A DNA stretch of 64,000 bases from Prosapia bicincta (GCA_036971475.1 JBAIZL010000001.1:143210192-143274191); one strand, 5' to 3'. Counted from the first letter of the stretch, positions 1-12,826 are shown. The notes: generated from the sequence alone by a model not told the origin. Translations and numbers: made by a program.

Positions 1-259
1 CCAAGCTAGGTAAGTGGTTTTCCGTATCGTGCAATGTTACAGAATGTAATCACTACTCCATTAAATTCGAAATGCATTAATAGGGGAGGCATAATGTTCA
101 TTCCTAGTATTAAAATATTACAGTAAATAAAAATGAACGCTGCTAATTCATTTAGAAAAAAACATCTGATGCTATAAATGAAATGGTTTTGAATTTTAGT
201 TTCCCATATTAAACAATAAAACGTACATATAAAGACCGGACACAGATACACTGAGCTAG
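1..259. other. AT-rich sequence, no gene recognised
   Basis: Low-GC sequence with only short open frames that lack any recognisable motif. No repeat copy or RNA gene seen. Confidence 0.5.
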
Positions 260-345
260 ACATTTTATGAGTATAAAGGGGCTGGTATTACCTGACGTCA
301 CATAAAGTTTTACGAGTGTGTAAGTTACCCCGGTAACCAGAAAAG
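260..345 (+). repeat. Dispersed repeat R1, partial copy 1
   Basis: Shares the order 'tgacgtcacataaagtttt', 'acgagtgtgtaagtt', 'ggtaaccag' with copies near 5.8, 21.0 and 49.9 kb. The copies at 21.0 and 49.9 kb continue further on both sides, so this is a partial or more diverged member. It keeps an intact TGACGTCA palindrome at 293-300. Family unknown. Confidence 0.5.
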
Positions 346-1511
346 AGGTTGTTTCCCTCAGCAGATGTTACAAACATGCCTGCTGCTATCTCTGCCGTGT
401 AAGATTAGCTGACTATTAATTATAGACAAATATACATTCTCAAGTAAATTTGGAAACTATAAAGTTTAATTTATATTGACATTTTTTATTACAGAACTGA
501 TTATAGATATATAAATGAATCCTTTTCATAAGTTTGTTACAAAAATTATGAATTTACATTGATATGTTTTATTACAAGAAAATAAAATTAACAAAAGTTT
601 GTCGAATAAAGTAGCAGATACATATAGGACGAAAGAAGACAGAATGTTTGGGAAAATGAGTTTTATTGGTAATTACGATCATCGTAGAGGTATTAGTGTA
701 GTGTGCGGTATGTGCAAATGCGGAGATACAGTGAGACTGAAATATGGATTATTGTCACATTAATATGTTAAGGTTTATTGAGTTAAATTGAGATATACCT
801 ACAATATTAGCTTTATACCTAGACCGCATGGATGTAAACAATTGGGAAACAGGGTGCAATCAATGCATTATATTTTAAACGCTGTTACCTACAGGCTTTA
901 AGAAACTAATTTTGAAGGAAACTTTGATTGTTGTTATTTACAATTTCTGGAATGATTTTTCAAAAACTCCTTCAAAAAATACAAAATTACACAATGGTAT
1001 ATATTACATGAATTTTTTAATTATTTTGTGACTTTTTCATTCTCATTTGTAGTTTTTAAAGCACTAAGTGGAAACTATTAACTTACTATGCCGACACGAT
1101 TTGAAACTGTCGTTTCATTGACGAAGACAAACCGGTTACGTGATTGTTTAGGTGAAATAAAGACGAATACTAACTTTGTTTACATTTGTTTTTGAAAAAA
1201 GGACGAACCCTTTTTTCTGGAAAACTATAACATTTGATGTAAGATTGATGTAAATCCATACACAGAGTAAAGAGGTATAGGATAGTTCAAAAACCTGGTT
1301 ACCTGAAGTTCAAAAAAGTTAGGTACTCTTATGGAAACCTGAACCGCTGAATCAAAGTAATGAAATTTAGATTGATATTTTAAAATGTTCTCAGGATGTT
1401 TCATTTGAAGATTGGTGCAGCTCCTTCCACTGGACCCCACATCAGAGGCTTAGGATGGTTTAGTGTACTAACCACTTTCTCGCTTTTCAAAAGTTGTTGG
1501 GTTCACTTTGT
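346..1511. other. No feature recognised
   Basis: AT-rich single-copy-looking sequence. An open frame on the minus strand at 1225-1440 has no start context, motif or composition suggesting a gene. Confidence 0.45.
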
Positions 1512-1610
1512 CCAATGTTAGATGAGATTCTAGCGAAACGTCGGAACTTCAATTGTTTGCACTGCAGAATGAACGGATGTAGGCCTACTCCAGATAATAA
1601 CTACTCTTGT
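1512..1610 (+). repeat. Hairpin-GAAAC repeat, copy A (PLE-terminus-like)
   Basis: Contains 'gttagatgagattctagc' followed directly by 'gaaacgtcggaac', then 'gcactgcagaatgaacggat'. The same string order recurs at 47.28 and 58.04 kb. In the other copies the first part folds as a GCTAGA/TCTAGC stem with a TGAGAT loop followed by GAAA; here one stem base is changed. A stem followed by GAAAC resembles the hairpin/ribozyme zone in UTRs of Penelope-like elements. That assignment is inference. Confidence 0.5.
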
Positions 1611-1630
1611 GAAATTTTAACTCATCAAAG

Positions 1631-1975
1631 CTGTGCAACGGAACCAAATTGACACCCAACATGATAGAGGCAGAAATCATAAGTGGCAAGTTCATAGGAG
1701 ACATGGTATTAATTATAGGAATACCGATGATTTCATCCTATTTACTCTTCGATTTCAAACGACTACAATTTCCTTTTAGTCTCGAATTTGTAATAACGAT
1801 AAACAAAGCACAAGGATAATCATTGACCCTTCCTGGATTAAATTTGGAACATTCTTGGTTTTCTCACGGACAGTTATATGTTGAATGCTCACTTGTTGGA
1901 ACATCTAAACATTTGTATGTTTATACACCTAATGAAATGATGAAAACCATTGTCTATCCTCTAGCACTGGAGTAA
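1631..1975 (+). pseudogene. Helitron Rep/helicase, C-terminal PIF1-like helicase fragment (degenerate)
   Basis: One reading frame of 114 codons shows the C-terminal part of a Helitron-encoded PIF1-family DNA helicase. It begins with LCNGTKL, continues to FKRLQFP, then the late helicase motif INKAQG (about 1799-1816) and HGQLYVECS (about 1865-1900), and ends at TAA 1973-1975. A single in-frame stop (TAA 1817-1819) replaces the Gln expected after INKAQG, and Arg is replaced by Leu in the usual CSRVG string, so this copy is dead. Helitron helicases unwind donor DNA during rolling-circle transposition. The Rep nuclease and most of the helicase are absent upstream, where a hairpin repeat lies instead. 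A Helitron-like 3' end follows on the same strand, which supports the assignment. Confidence 0.85.
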
Positions 1976-2103
1976 ATGAAATATAATTATTTAGAATTTA
2001 GAATTATTCTTCTTATTGGTAAATTAATTAATAATTTTCCATTTTCAATTATACAATTACGTTTTCGAAAGCAGCATCGAGGGCTAAGCAACGAGTGAGC
2101 TAG
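1976..2103 (+). mobile_element. Putative Helitron 3' end with terminal CTAG
   Basis: About 125 bases downstream of the helicase stop, 'gcatcgagggctaagcaacg' leads into 'agtgagctag'. Many Helitrons end with a short GC-rich hairpin and CTRR, often preceded by a string like 'gggcgaagcaacgggt'. The proposed last base is the G of CTAG at 2103. Helitrons make no target-site duplication, so the boundary cannot be confirmed internally. Confidence 0.55.
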
Positions 2104-3039
2104 ATGCTAAATAATTTACGAAAGCTTACTGCAATCTCCCAAAACGCAGACGATTTAAATTTTTTCTAACCTTTAATATTTTTCTGCATCAGAAATTTTG
2201 GATTTTGAAAAATCCCAATCTGAACTTTTTTTACAACATTATTTATCGTTCTAAGTCACTGATGTTTGTTTTCATTTACTTGGATTCATGTTTTTATTAG
2301 TAACAACTAGGAAGTACTTTTCATGCAACAACATTAAAATTGGTAGCCTCAAGTGTAATTTTTAGTTATCATAAAGAATCAATTCTACTACATTAGGTTA
2401 GACGGGCATGTGTTTTATTCAGGAACTTCATAATGCTATTTACAAACTTTAAGAGTGTTCAAGATGAATATAAAAATACGCATGACTGTTTATCACCTGT
2501 TAACTCAAAAGTTTTTATTAGGTCGGTAACTAATGTGAACAATTTTATGACGAATATTCCATTGACGAGTATTGATTAGAAGCATAAATGATTTAGTTAA
2601 ATCACAACTGGTTATACCACATAGCGTTGTCTGAGTAATTGAGTTTGATCAAAAATATTCTTATTTGATCAAAAACTGTTTTACTGTCTAAGTGGTACCA
2701 AGTAGTTTTTCACGTAGGAGATAAATGTACCCAAGTCTAGGAGTTATTGTGCGACAACTCCTTTAATACGGTAAGGATAGAATTTAGGAGCACTCTTGTT
2801 TTGACTAAATCTTTTTGACTGTTGATTATTATTTTTAACTGAAACGATTTCAAATATCTTTTTTTTAATTATTTGCCAAATTTTGTTTAAAAGTATATAT
2901 TAACATATTTTGTTTTCTAATATTAATACACATTATCATATTTTAATATTTATAGATACCTTAAAGTGCAACTGTAATCATTGGATAGAAAATATGTTTT
3001 AGAGTTTAAACATGTAAACTGTCAAGCCTGATGTTATAG
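2104..3039. other. No feature recognised
   Basis: AT-rich sequence with no recognisable coding, RNA or repeat signal. Confidence 0.45.
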
Positions 3040-3240
3040 TCTGCCATGATGAGGACGAGCTCTGACGTCACAAATTATTAAGCTAAACTTACATTACGCA
3101 ACAATGTGTATTGCACTTTGCGCATTACCCCACTGTGACAAGTTGCATTATGTTATAAACCATTATGATATTGTACATTAGAGAAACAAGTCTTTATCTT
3201 GTCGGAAATATCAGTCAGTGCAACATAACACTGTGCCAAT
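3040..3240. other. TGACGTCA-bearing segment, possibly a diverged paralog of 17.13 and 45.75 kb
   Basis: 'gctctgacgtcaca' (palindrome at 3063-3070) precedes a stretch rich in TTGCA and GTGACA strings. It loosely resembles the conserved TGACGTCA segment in blocks A and B. The match is too weak to call by eye. Confidence 0.25.
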
Positions 3241-5066
3241 TTGAAGTATTACTTATAGACTATAATCCTATTTATAAACACACTTCATTATATTTTGATA
3301 TTTAGAATACTAAAAGAGAACAAAATAAGTTCCATATCCGTGATACAATAAAAATACATATATTTAACAGTTCAGTAACGTTTAAGTGAATATGGGATTC
3401 ACATGGGGTTGTACCGGATTGGATACGTTTTGTCTTTGTACTGGTTCAATCATTAATTCTTATGTACGTTTTACGAGCAATAGACAATATATTTCTTCTA
3501 TTTAATTTGCAAATAGGTAGTATACACATAGTTGGTGATTTATAAAAAAATCGTTTTTGTTTACCTTTTCATTTACCTTGTGTAGGAGTTAATCTATAAT
3601 ACTTACCTCAAATCAAGAATTAAGAACTAACCTTGAGAAGATATTTTGTATAACAACCATCCCCGGGATAAACGGTATACATATTTAAATGGGAATTCGT
3701 ATATTGTTTAATTTGCAAATAATAATTATAATACATTTACCTGGAACTGTGAGCCTGGTTGTTGACCATATTTGGATAATGCTAGGTGTAGGAAAACAAT
3801 GTTTACTTTCTGTGGTGCAAATATTCATCTATATATTCATTATTAATTCACGTGGTCATTATTAATTCATTAGTATAATTCACCACATTACAATTGCATT
3901 TATTTTGGGAAACACTCAACTAACGAAACTGGCAAATTAACAATGGGTTATTCCTGAAATAAGTAAGTTTTAAATTAGTTGAATAAATAATTTGGTCCAA
4001 ATATATTAAACATTTGGTAATTAAGTTACTTCCTTTGTTAGTATTGATACTGTGTGGCGATAATAGAAATAAAACAAAATGTTTTGTTTAAACTTTATTT
4101 GCTACTTTAAGAAATTATTTCCTCCGGACGAGTAATAATCCACACGCCACAATAATCATACATATCATAAAAAAGTCAATATTTAGTCACTATTTTCGTC
4201 ATTGTTTTTTTTGGCACCAAGAGAATTTATCTTTAAATGTGGTAGGCACCACACTAGACGAATATGATTCCTAAAGGATATTTGATCTAAAGAGAAAGAA
4301 TTAAAAACTTCATTTCTTTTTACGCTTCACAATTTGTTTCTCTTCGGTCAACTTTTGTTTACTATAATCTCATGATAATATGTGTAATTTAAATGTATTA
4401 CAAGTTTTTTCATCGCTAATATCTGTTACTTTTGATTACTATATGATATCTGTTTACTATATGATTAGATATGTATAAATGTAAATTATAACTTGATTTT
4501 TCTCATCTGCCTAGTGTCTCGTAGGACACCCCAATGTATAAAGGTGGTAAAGTCACATATCACAGTCATAACTAACACTCAAGGCTCTGCGCCTTCTTCT
4601 TGATAGTTTCCCAACTTATACTATTTAGAACTACAGAATCACAAAATCCTCAAACATTTATTAACGTTAAACATTAATAATGTCAACGTCATATACAGTA
4701 ACCGAACTCTATACTTTACCTCTCCTCTTATCTGTAGCATATGCTATTCTAAATACAGAAGTGTATGATAAATTAATGTTCTGTTCTTTACTTTAACTTT
4801 GTCGTGAAGAAAAAAAAACGTTGTTGTCGGTTTTTATGTAGTTAATTTGTATAGTTGTAAACTTGTCTTATTACAATTTGTAGATTCACCCTGTTGGTTA
4901 CCCCTGTAGTAGAATTCAAAGATAATAATTTGCAATATAAATAGTAAAAACTGCACTTTTTTACCTATAATAAATTAAGAAATGTTAAAATTATTACTAT
5001 GTAAAGTATAATAAAGCGACTTTCGTGGATTATTGGTGCAATGTGAAGTTATATATATCTAACTAT

Positions 5067-5070
<4 letters not shown>
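3241..5070. other. No feature recognised
   Basis: AT-rich sequence. Only short random open frames and homopolymer runs seen. Confidence 0.45.

Positions 5071-5132
<62 letters not shown>
5071..5132. repeat. (TA)n microsatellite
   Basis: Uninterrupted TA dinucleotide run of 62 bases. Confidence 0.97.
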
Positions 5133-5136
<4 letters not shown>

Positions 5137-5782
5137 TTATCTTCTCTATATAACACAATAGCGTTCAGTGATTACGCTTACGGATCTTCAATATCATCTG
5201 AGTTTGTTCGTAAATAATTCAAATCGTTTCGTCAAGTTATGAGTTATCATTAAACTCATGATTAAATCTATAAAAGGTTTATTTTGAACAAAAATGTATA
5301 ATGGTGTACGTCAAATAGAATTTTAATCTAGAGAAAGACATATAATAGAAAACTAAAAGAATAGTCAACAATAGCTAACATTTTGAGCGGTTTTACAGAC
5401 CAAAGTTGCATATATTTCTAAAGTATGCCCAAGAGGAGGTAATAGTGACTAACATGAACAGTTTGCAATGCAACATCAGATAGGGAATGCAGATGATTGA
5501 AGGAATGTCTATAGAACTATAACTAATTCTTGAAACGTAACTCTAAAAAGTTGAATGAAACGATTAGCTAAAAACATTAGCTGATACAATTAGCTTTTTC
5601 GACATTCTACTTGCGGAAAGTAGAACGGATTCAATTTTCCTTTAGTATTTTAAAATCATCCGGATTATGTTTTTCCTGTTAAACTCGATTTTATCGATAA
5701 CTATTATTTATTGAATTTGCCCCTTGGAAACAGATGTAGCTTTGCACGTTACATTTTCTATATGTAACAATTAAATTAAACT
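5133..5782. other. No feature recognised
   Basis: AT-rich sequence with no motif recognised on either strand. Confidence 0.45.
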
Positions 5783-5925
5783 TTAATGACCTGAAATTTC
5801 ATAAATGGAATTACACATTTTACGAGCGAGAAATAACTCGTTGTACATGACGTCACATAAATGTTTACGAGTTTGTAGTCCTGGTAGCCATAAAGGTAGT
5901 TTAATGTTCTCTAGGAGGTATTTCA
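5783..5925 (+). repeat. Dispersed repeat R1, copy 2
   Basis: Order 'tttaatgacctgaaa', 'attacacattttacgagc', 'tgacgtcacataaa', 'tttacgagtttgtag', 'cctggtagcca' matches copies at 0.26, 20.94 and 49.8 kb. It keeps an intact TGACGTCA at 5848-5855 like copy 1, whereas copies 3 and 4 have lost it. Confidence 0.55.
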
Positions 5926-6116
5926 ATTTTTCCATTTGTCATTGTCACCGTGTAAAGACATTTGGCACAAATCGATAAGCAATTGCTGCCTCAAAAACGT
6001 TAATCTTATTCAAATTTTGTGTGTAAATTTTATTTTCGTTATAAGATTTGTTTCCACTTTAATTTGTGATTAACTTCGAAAACCTAAATACAATATGCTA
6101 TAATATGTTGATTTAA

Positions 6117-6118
<2 letters not shown>

Positions 6119-6170
<52 letters not shown>
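6119..6170. repeat. (TA)n microsatellite
   Basis: Uninterrupted TA run of about 52 bases. Confidence 0.97.
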
Positions 6171-6173
<3 letters not shown>

Positions 6174-7107
6174 ATATATAAGTTGTAAACTATAAAATAT
6201 TGAACAAAACTAAAGCAATTTCTGGAGAATGGATTTATAATAATTATTCAGAAGTAGAACAACCAAATAACTAGTTTCAACCTTGATTATTTTTATCATT
6301 GCCTAAGTTAAGCATACTGTACGAAAAATTTAAAAACGAAGCCCTTTATTATAATTTATTAGATATAAATATTCCTGAGATAAAAATATTTTCCAATACA
6401 TTATAATACTAATGAGTATCATAGTATCCAATTGCAAAGTTCTACTTAGATGGATGCACTATTTTACTTTATACCTCACAACTGTCGGAGAATCTGTGCT
6501 TAATGGTTACCCTTGGTGATTCTCGTTTGGGGAATGCATGTTTTAGATGAATTTAGTTCTTTGAAATTGTCCCAGTGAAACATGATCAAATTGTAATTAT
6601 ATCGTCACGAAGGAAATATAGTCCAACAAAGTAACATGGAATATTAAAGGGATGCATGCTTTGGATCAAACCAAAGTTATATTGGCAAAGAACACCAATA
6701 ACAACAAGACTTGAATATTTGAAATAGGTTTACGACAATACCTAACAGAAATGGGTCCTACAGGATCATGTGTAGAGAACATTGCATTTATTTCTATATG
6801 ATAACTAAATTTATAATATGTAAACGTTTTATATGTCGTTTAACTGGAGGCGATCTGTATTTAAGTAGTCCAACCACGGTAGTATGTAAAAGTTAAACAA
6901 TACTGAACTTCAAGATTGGTTCTATAAACAAGTTTCTGTAGTGAAAGAACATTTATTCAAAAATGGAGAAAGTTATTTCTTGTTGTATTGTTAACGTTTA
7001 ACCTAAAATTAATACTGACGCATTTTTATTCACACTTCTAACTTAAAAACGTTAGATAAATACATTGAGTGCGGTGAAAATTTTACAATAACACATTAGC
7101 ATACAGG

Positions 7108-7109
<2 letters not shown>
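6171..7109. other. No feature recognised
   Basis: AT-rich sequence, no motif recognised. Confidence 0.45.

Positions 7110-7181
<72 letters not shown>
7110..7181. repeat. (TA)n microsatellite
   Basis: Uninterrupted TA run of about 72 bases, the longest in the window. Confidence 0.97.
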
Positions 7182-7183
<2 letters not shown>

Positions 7184-10100
7184 CAGCACATTAATAAACA
7201 ATTAACAAAGTCATATAGTTATTTCGTGAATTTTAAAATGTTTTAATAATGCATATCTCTCAATAAGTTACTGGTTTTGTAACTTTGGTTTTCTAGTTAT
7301 TTATTTAGTTTATTTATTTACCAAATTTTTTATTACCTAATTTGATACCTACATTGCACTTAGAACCTCTTTTTATTTGATTATTTAATAATCTCCTGGA
7401 TTTAAAGTTAATCAGTAGATAAGAGTTTGCTAAAACGAATCTTCACAAAAAAAGCTCCCTCTTAAGTTTTATTGAGGTAGGAGGAAAAACAAATACATGC
7501 TGATGATGTTTACAGGTAGTGTAAATTTTATCGATCCAGTTTAGATATAATAATAAACGAAAATTACGAAATATATTTTTTGTAATTTATATTGCCATTC
7601 GGAATTTCTTCAACAAAATTAAGTGAAGGATAGTCGAGTATTTTAGTTTTTACATTTGTATTGATAAATTTTTAAAACTAATATAAATGTGATTTCAATC
7701 CAAAAACTTTAAAAATATTATAACTAAGCATACAAGTAATAATAAAAACCTCCATAACATTTCGTGGTATTATTTATAGATTAATTTTAGTCAATATATT
7801 TAAAGAAATTGTATTTTTATGTTATACATAATTATTTAGCTTATTTATCTTCTACTTATTTGTATGTCATCACTTTGAAATTTTGACAATCTAAATTTAT
7901 GGTATTTAGGTCAAATATCTTCAATATTGAGATCATTTGCAGATGCATCAAAAATACCAATTCTATTGATTATTTAGCTTCTATATTGCCCAATAAGTGT
8001 TCTAAGTGACACATCTGCAGCTGAATTCGTATTTCTTAAAGCGAGCTCTCAGATAATGTTTCATAAATTGATGTTATTCTACCTCATTTAATTTGACGCC
8101 ATATGCACAGCGTTACTGATATACAATTCTATTCGCAAAATGAAGACACTATTCTCGGTAAACATACAGAGACCTCACAGCATGATTAGGCCATATAGCA
8201 CAATGCCTTACAGAATTATTAATTTTCACATGTTGGCCCCAAGTATTTGCAAGAAATTCAATTACTTCCTCAAATTTGTCGTTTTTACTTAGGAGGAGTA
8301 AAATTAATATTATGTACATTCGAAAGTAATGGATATAATTTATACATTCCTTTAAATAAGGGACATATTTTCCACCTTTTTACTCTGATATATAGTTTTA
8401 AACGTTACTAATCGATCATATAAAATTGCATTATTATAATGAGCTAAAACCCACAATGATATCCTAACATTTGGTTCTGGCGAATATTTGTTTTCAAATA
8501 ATGATAATGGTGAAACTAACAATATGCTACTAGTTATCAAACCGTTAAGGAAAATATGTATAATCTAGAGGAAAGTAATATTTATTGTGTTTTATTTCAT
8601 ATAAAATGTAGTACAATATCTACTTTTGAAATATTAAAAATGACAAATTTATCATACAAATTATTTGTAAAGTAGTAATAAATCAATAATACTTCATACA
8701 TTTAATAGACGTTGTAATGTCTATCAGCTGGATTTGATTTGCATGCGTCAATATTAAACTAAAGGCAGTTAAATATATTTATCATGGTAACATGAACTTA
8801 CTGAAACATAGATTCGACATCCAACCTGTAATGAGAAGTGTTGACGACTTGGCTTCTACTCTCTCATACACGTTCACTCTTTCTTTTTTCCACAAATCAT
8901 TGCGTTTTATTTCATCAAAAAAACACTGTGTATTTTCTTCATATATTAGACGTTGCATCTACCACAAAGCTTCATTTTTGCTAACAGAGTATAAAATTAC
9001 AACATGCATTTCCTGAAAATGTTAGTTTAGGAGGGCATATAGTACAGTCCCATGGAGGCATAGGAGATATACGGACTAAATATACATGACTTTCTTCCCC
9101 AATAATTTTCATCTTTTACAAGTTCAATATTTAAATTTTAAGGCATTCAGTAAATTAATAATTATTTAAAGGGTAATTACTCCAAAGGCTTTAGAATCAA
9201 ACAACATTTGTTTCGTAACATAAATGGTCGCGCCTTACCCTTAACATTATATACAATAGGGAACCCCTAACATTTAGGAGGCCATTAATAATAGCAAAAA
9301 TATTCATTTAAAACTAAATTTTTAAATACAAAATTGTTATGAATAATCATATTTACCAATTTTAGAAAGATTTACCTTTGAAGAAAGTACCTTTAAATAT
9401 TTAGGAAACGGTGGTAGTATAGAAAAAATACTACTTTTTATTATATTTAATAAAATTTTGATAAATTCAAAATTTTTCTGAGTTTTCGTAAAGTAAGAAA
9501 AGTTATGACATATTCGCAGTGGTGTAAAGATGTATTAGATGCACTTGGTTTATGACTTTATTACAATCTAAGTAATCTTTTTACAGAATAAACCGTAGCT
9601 GCCGTTGAAGAGAATGACTTCTTTGAAAAATGAAACTGTTTATTCAAGTAATGTTTTAACCCTACTTCTATCAAAACGTGAACAACACGTTCCGTCGTCA
9701 ACTAAACCCTAACATTTATATTTCAAATTGTAAACCTATATATATACAATAAGAAATAGCGCCTTGCCGTTTTCTGGGTAGATTAAAAGCAGCTGAGCCT
9801 ACATCCTTGCTCACTTGATCCGTTCGTTTTAATTTTCCAAACCATTTAGTCGAATTCCACAACATCAATCCGACTAATGATATTTCTACCTTCGCCGTTT
9901 TTTAAAAGTAATTAGAAACCAAATTTGCTTTTAGTAAAAAAACTATGAAATGCTTTTATAGAAATATTTTATAACAGTATCTGTTTGAGCATTTTATTTA
10001 CACGAAAAGATATTTATTTTAAACTGATGAATATTGTTATGTTTTTAAAAGCTTATTTATGGTTAGCCATATAGCGAGCATGCGTAACTGTTTATACTTT

Positions 10101-10744
10101 AAAAACCTTCTATGTATCACTGTTGGTTAAATTTACATAGTAGCTCATTATTTACTTTGTTGTTCTCTGACAGTTCTTGAAAGTAGTTAACTGGAGTTTT
10201 CTTTTTATCTCAAAACTAAAACTCCTGTTTCGTTAGAAAAGACAAAACTCATGGAAGAAGTTTGTGTTGCCAAGGACGCAATAACCTAATTGTAGACCAG
10301 CTGGGTTTATTCATAGCATATAGAAACTCATTCAAATGAAATTTGAGTTTTTAATGAAAGTTACTCCAGATTTGTGGAACAAAAAAAAAGATAATTAATA
10401 ACAATTTACCTACTAAAAACCCTGAAATACTGTTTCATATAAACGTTAATATTGAAAAAATAGATCACATGATATATATATATATGGGGCAAGGTAAATG
10501 ATTTAAAATAGATTTGTTTAATTTTGGCACGAAATATTCTTGGTAATTGAAAAAAAACTAAAATAAAGCAACACCATACAACGTTTAAGATAGTAAAGAA
10601 TAATTTTTGAAACATAACTATAAATAAAAAACAATGGAAATGTTAGTCATTTCATCCGAGGTTTATTGCGAAATAATAAATTGTACTGATAAATAGTTTA
10701 TTTCTGTTACTATATACCTCCGCCATCTCCTTATTACCTTACAT
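7182..10744. other. Long AT-rich stretch, no feature recognised
   Basis: Open frames of 60-75 codons at 8352-8540 (-), 8792-9016 (+) and 10406-10615 (-) are low-complexity or motif-free and look like chance. No homology to other parts of the window was noticed. Confidence 0.4.
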
Positions 10745-11037
10745 TCTATCATAGCTTTATTCTAGTGTCAGACATACTTTCATAACTTTATTTTATTAAT
10801 CGCGATTTTATTAATCGCATTTAACCTCTCTCCATCATTTATGAAGAGACTTGGATTGGCATGAATCCATGGCAGTCCCGTTACACTGTTAGTTCTCAAA
10901 CCGCTTCAGGATATGGGCTGCAAATACTTGGAATTATTTGCGTGGAAATGACGTCACTATACGAAGTCATACTTGGAAAACTATTTGCAATCTCATCAAA
11001 CTATGTCCACGTTATGCATTGTTATTTCTAAGTATTG
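10745..11037 (+). repeat. Block A segment 1 (paralog of about 43.08-43.36 kb)
   Basis: 'taacctctctccatc', 'cagtcccgttac', 'ttagttctcaaac', 'aatacttggaatt', 'tggaaatgacgtcactat', 'acttggaaaact' and 'aactatgtccac' recur in the same order at 43140-43340. It includes a conserved TGACGTCA (10949-10956). A 17-base unit around 'gattttattaatcgc' is tandemly doubled at about 10792-10823. No open frame is conserved between copies, so this is non-coding duplicated DNA. Confidence 0.75.
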
Positions 11038-11038
11038 T

Positions 11039-11085
11039 TGCACCGCCGTAGGAAGGATAAATAACGAAGTTATGCTCCAAATTAG
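11039..11085 (+). repeat. Direct repeat, copy 1 (pair with 12779)
   Basis: 'gttgcaccgccgtag' followed by 'aaataacgaagttatgctc' is repeated with a few changes at 12779-12826, 1.74 kb downstream. Copy 1 lies exactly at the left boundary of the insertion defined against block B. Confidence 0.7.
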
Positions 11086-11592
11086 ATATTTATAGACCTT
11101 ACACATAAAACAGAAACAGGGTGTGGGTGAAATGTTAAGCCCTCTGCGTAAGTATATAGTTACTCAAGGCGTAGCGGCGGCCCCGCTCACACATGGTGAC
11201 GGTTCAGGATCTTAGTCCCGAACTCAGCCCCCATTAACCCATCTACGGCATCCTATACGTGACGACACTAAGCCTCAACAAATATATAGTTATATAAATG
11301 TGTATATATATTACTCGTAAACCAACACATAAATATAACATTAAAGAATATGCAATAGAAGTTAATATATAATATATAGATCTAAGCTTGCATTCATATA
11401 ATTTTTGGGTATAAACATACATGAGACTTATTAAGGGAGTTACAGATCACGCCGGGTATTGCTCGCTTTGCCTTTGACCGGCGTTGAGAGATAGTCAGGT
11501 AGTTCTCTTTTTCAGCGATACCTTAATACAAATGACAGATTTTAATAATGATGACTATCAACACAAACATATAACGTAATAACAATAACAGG

Positions 11593-11616
11593 ATATATAT
11601 ATATATATATATATAT
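11593..11616. repeat. (TA)n tract flanking foldback element
   Basis: About 24 bases of TA directly abut the left arm of the foldback element that follows. Confidence 0.9.
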
Positions 11617-11620
11617 TATA

Positions 11621-11850
11621 ACAACATAGGTTATTCAAATACAAGAATATGTATTAATTTATATTCAAAGCTTTTCGTTGGTAAACAGTACCAACATATC
11701 AGGAATGAAAATTACAATATTGTTATACAGATTATTGAAAATTACAGATTATTGTAATTTTCATTCCTGATGATGTTGGTACTGTTTACCAACGAAAAGC
11801 TTTGAATATAAATTAATAAATATTCTTGCATTTGAATAACCTATGTTGTT
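11621..11850. repeat. Foldback (inverted-repeat) element F1 with hammerhead-like motif, copy 1
   Basis: Left arm 11621-11718 ('acaacataggttattcaaat' onward) is the near-exact reverse complement of right arm 11751-11850, with about 32 bases between. On the right arm, CTGATGA (11767-11773) is followed by stem GTTGGTA/TACCAAC (11775-11793) and GAAA (11794-11797), an arrangement like a hammerhead ribozyme core apart from one extra T. 'aaacaagaaaa' follows at about 11862. The left arm carries CTGATATG at the matching place, so only one arm could be near-functional. A second copy lies at 57473-57608. Confidence 0.8.
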
Positions 11851-12778
11851 TTAAATTATTAAACAAGAAAAACTGTTATATATATAACAGCAAAAACAAT
11901 ATCAAATGAACAAAATAATAATAGGAAAAAATGTTCGGGACTAAACTCCGTTTCTGTAGTTTTGACTGTTTATCATAAGATAATTTTGTATTTATAAATA
12001 TTTTTTTAAATATATACTTTCCTTTAAGACTTAGGTCCAGTCTAACTGTACATTGCCTAGCGCTAAGCCTGACACGTCCACAGGCACAGTCAACCGGCGG
12101 GTTAGCCGAGGACGCGGAAAACATATCGTTGGAGTTTTCAATCTGAAACGGTTTTATTTGTAACGGGTATGGTCATTATATTCAATGATGCTCACTAGCG
12201 TTCACCTTTTGCCTATGTCTCTAAAATTAGTATGGCGTACTGCAAAATTTTAAGAAATTGCTATTTGGTGGTGACAGAGAAAATACAAAGGGACGGAGGG
12301 GAATGGTACTATACTGCCTTGTTTGTAGTTAAACACAAAAATTAGGTCTATGCTTTAAGGTTTAGGGATCCTTTCTGACAGCCAGTCTGACATACTTAAA
12401 ATGATAAGACATGATTTTATATTTTTTATTTTAAAGAATTGCTACCTAGCTTTATAGATTCCGGTCAGTTGATCTTACGATAAGATAAGAGTAACTCGTA
12501 ACTACGTGAATGCTTTGAAAGTCACAATTGCATGTATAACAATACTGACCAACGCAATTCCTTCTGTAAATGATTTTACGTATTTTTAAAAAACGTTTGT
12601 ATATTTTATACAGACTTAAACAAAATAAAACTAGTAATTTACTGCTCGTTATTCCTAATACATTCTTCAGGAAATTATTGTTATATTTATAGTTACGAAA
12701 AAAAAAGTCCTTATTCGGTATTTTGTTATGAAAAAAATGTGTAAACGGTCTTACAAAACCACGCTCTGCTACCATTTC

Positions 12779-12826
12779 TGTTGCACCACCGTAGTAAGAC
12801 TAAATAATAAAGCTATGCTCTACAAG
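12779..12826 (+). repeat. Direct repeat, copy 2 (pair with 11039)
   Basis: 'gttgcaccaccgtagtaag' then 'aaataataaagctatgctc' matches 11039-11085 with several substitutions. Confidence 0.7.

Noticed and set aside
260..5925. A third complete copy of the A/B block in the first 6 kb
   Set aside because: Only the R1 repeat and a weak TGACGTCA segment match; the intervening sequence does not align by eye.
11165..11265. GC-rich patch considered as a tRNA, SINE or exon
   Set aside because: No A/B box, splice pair or open frame supports any of these.
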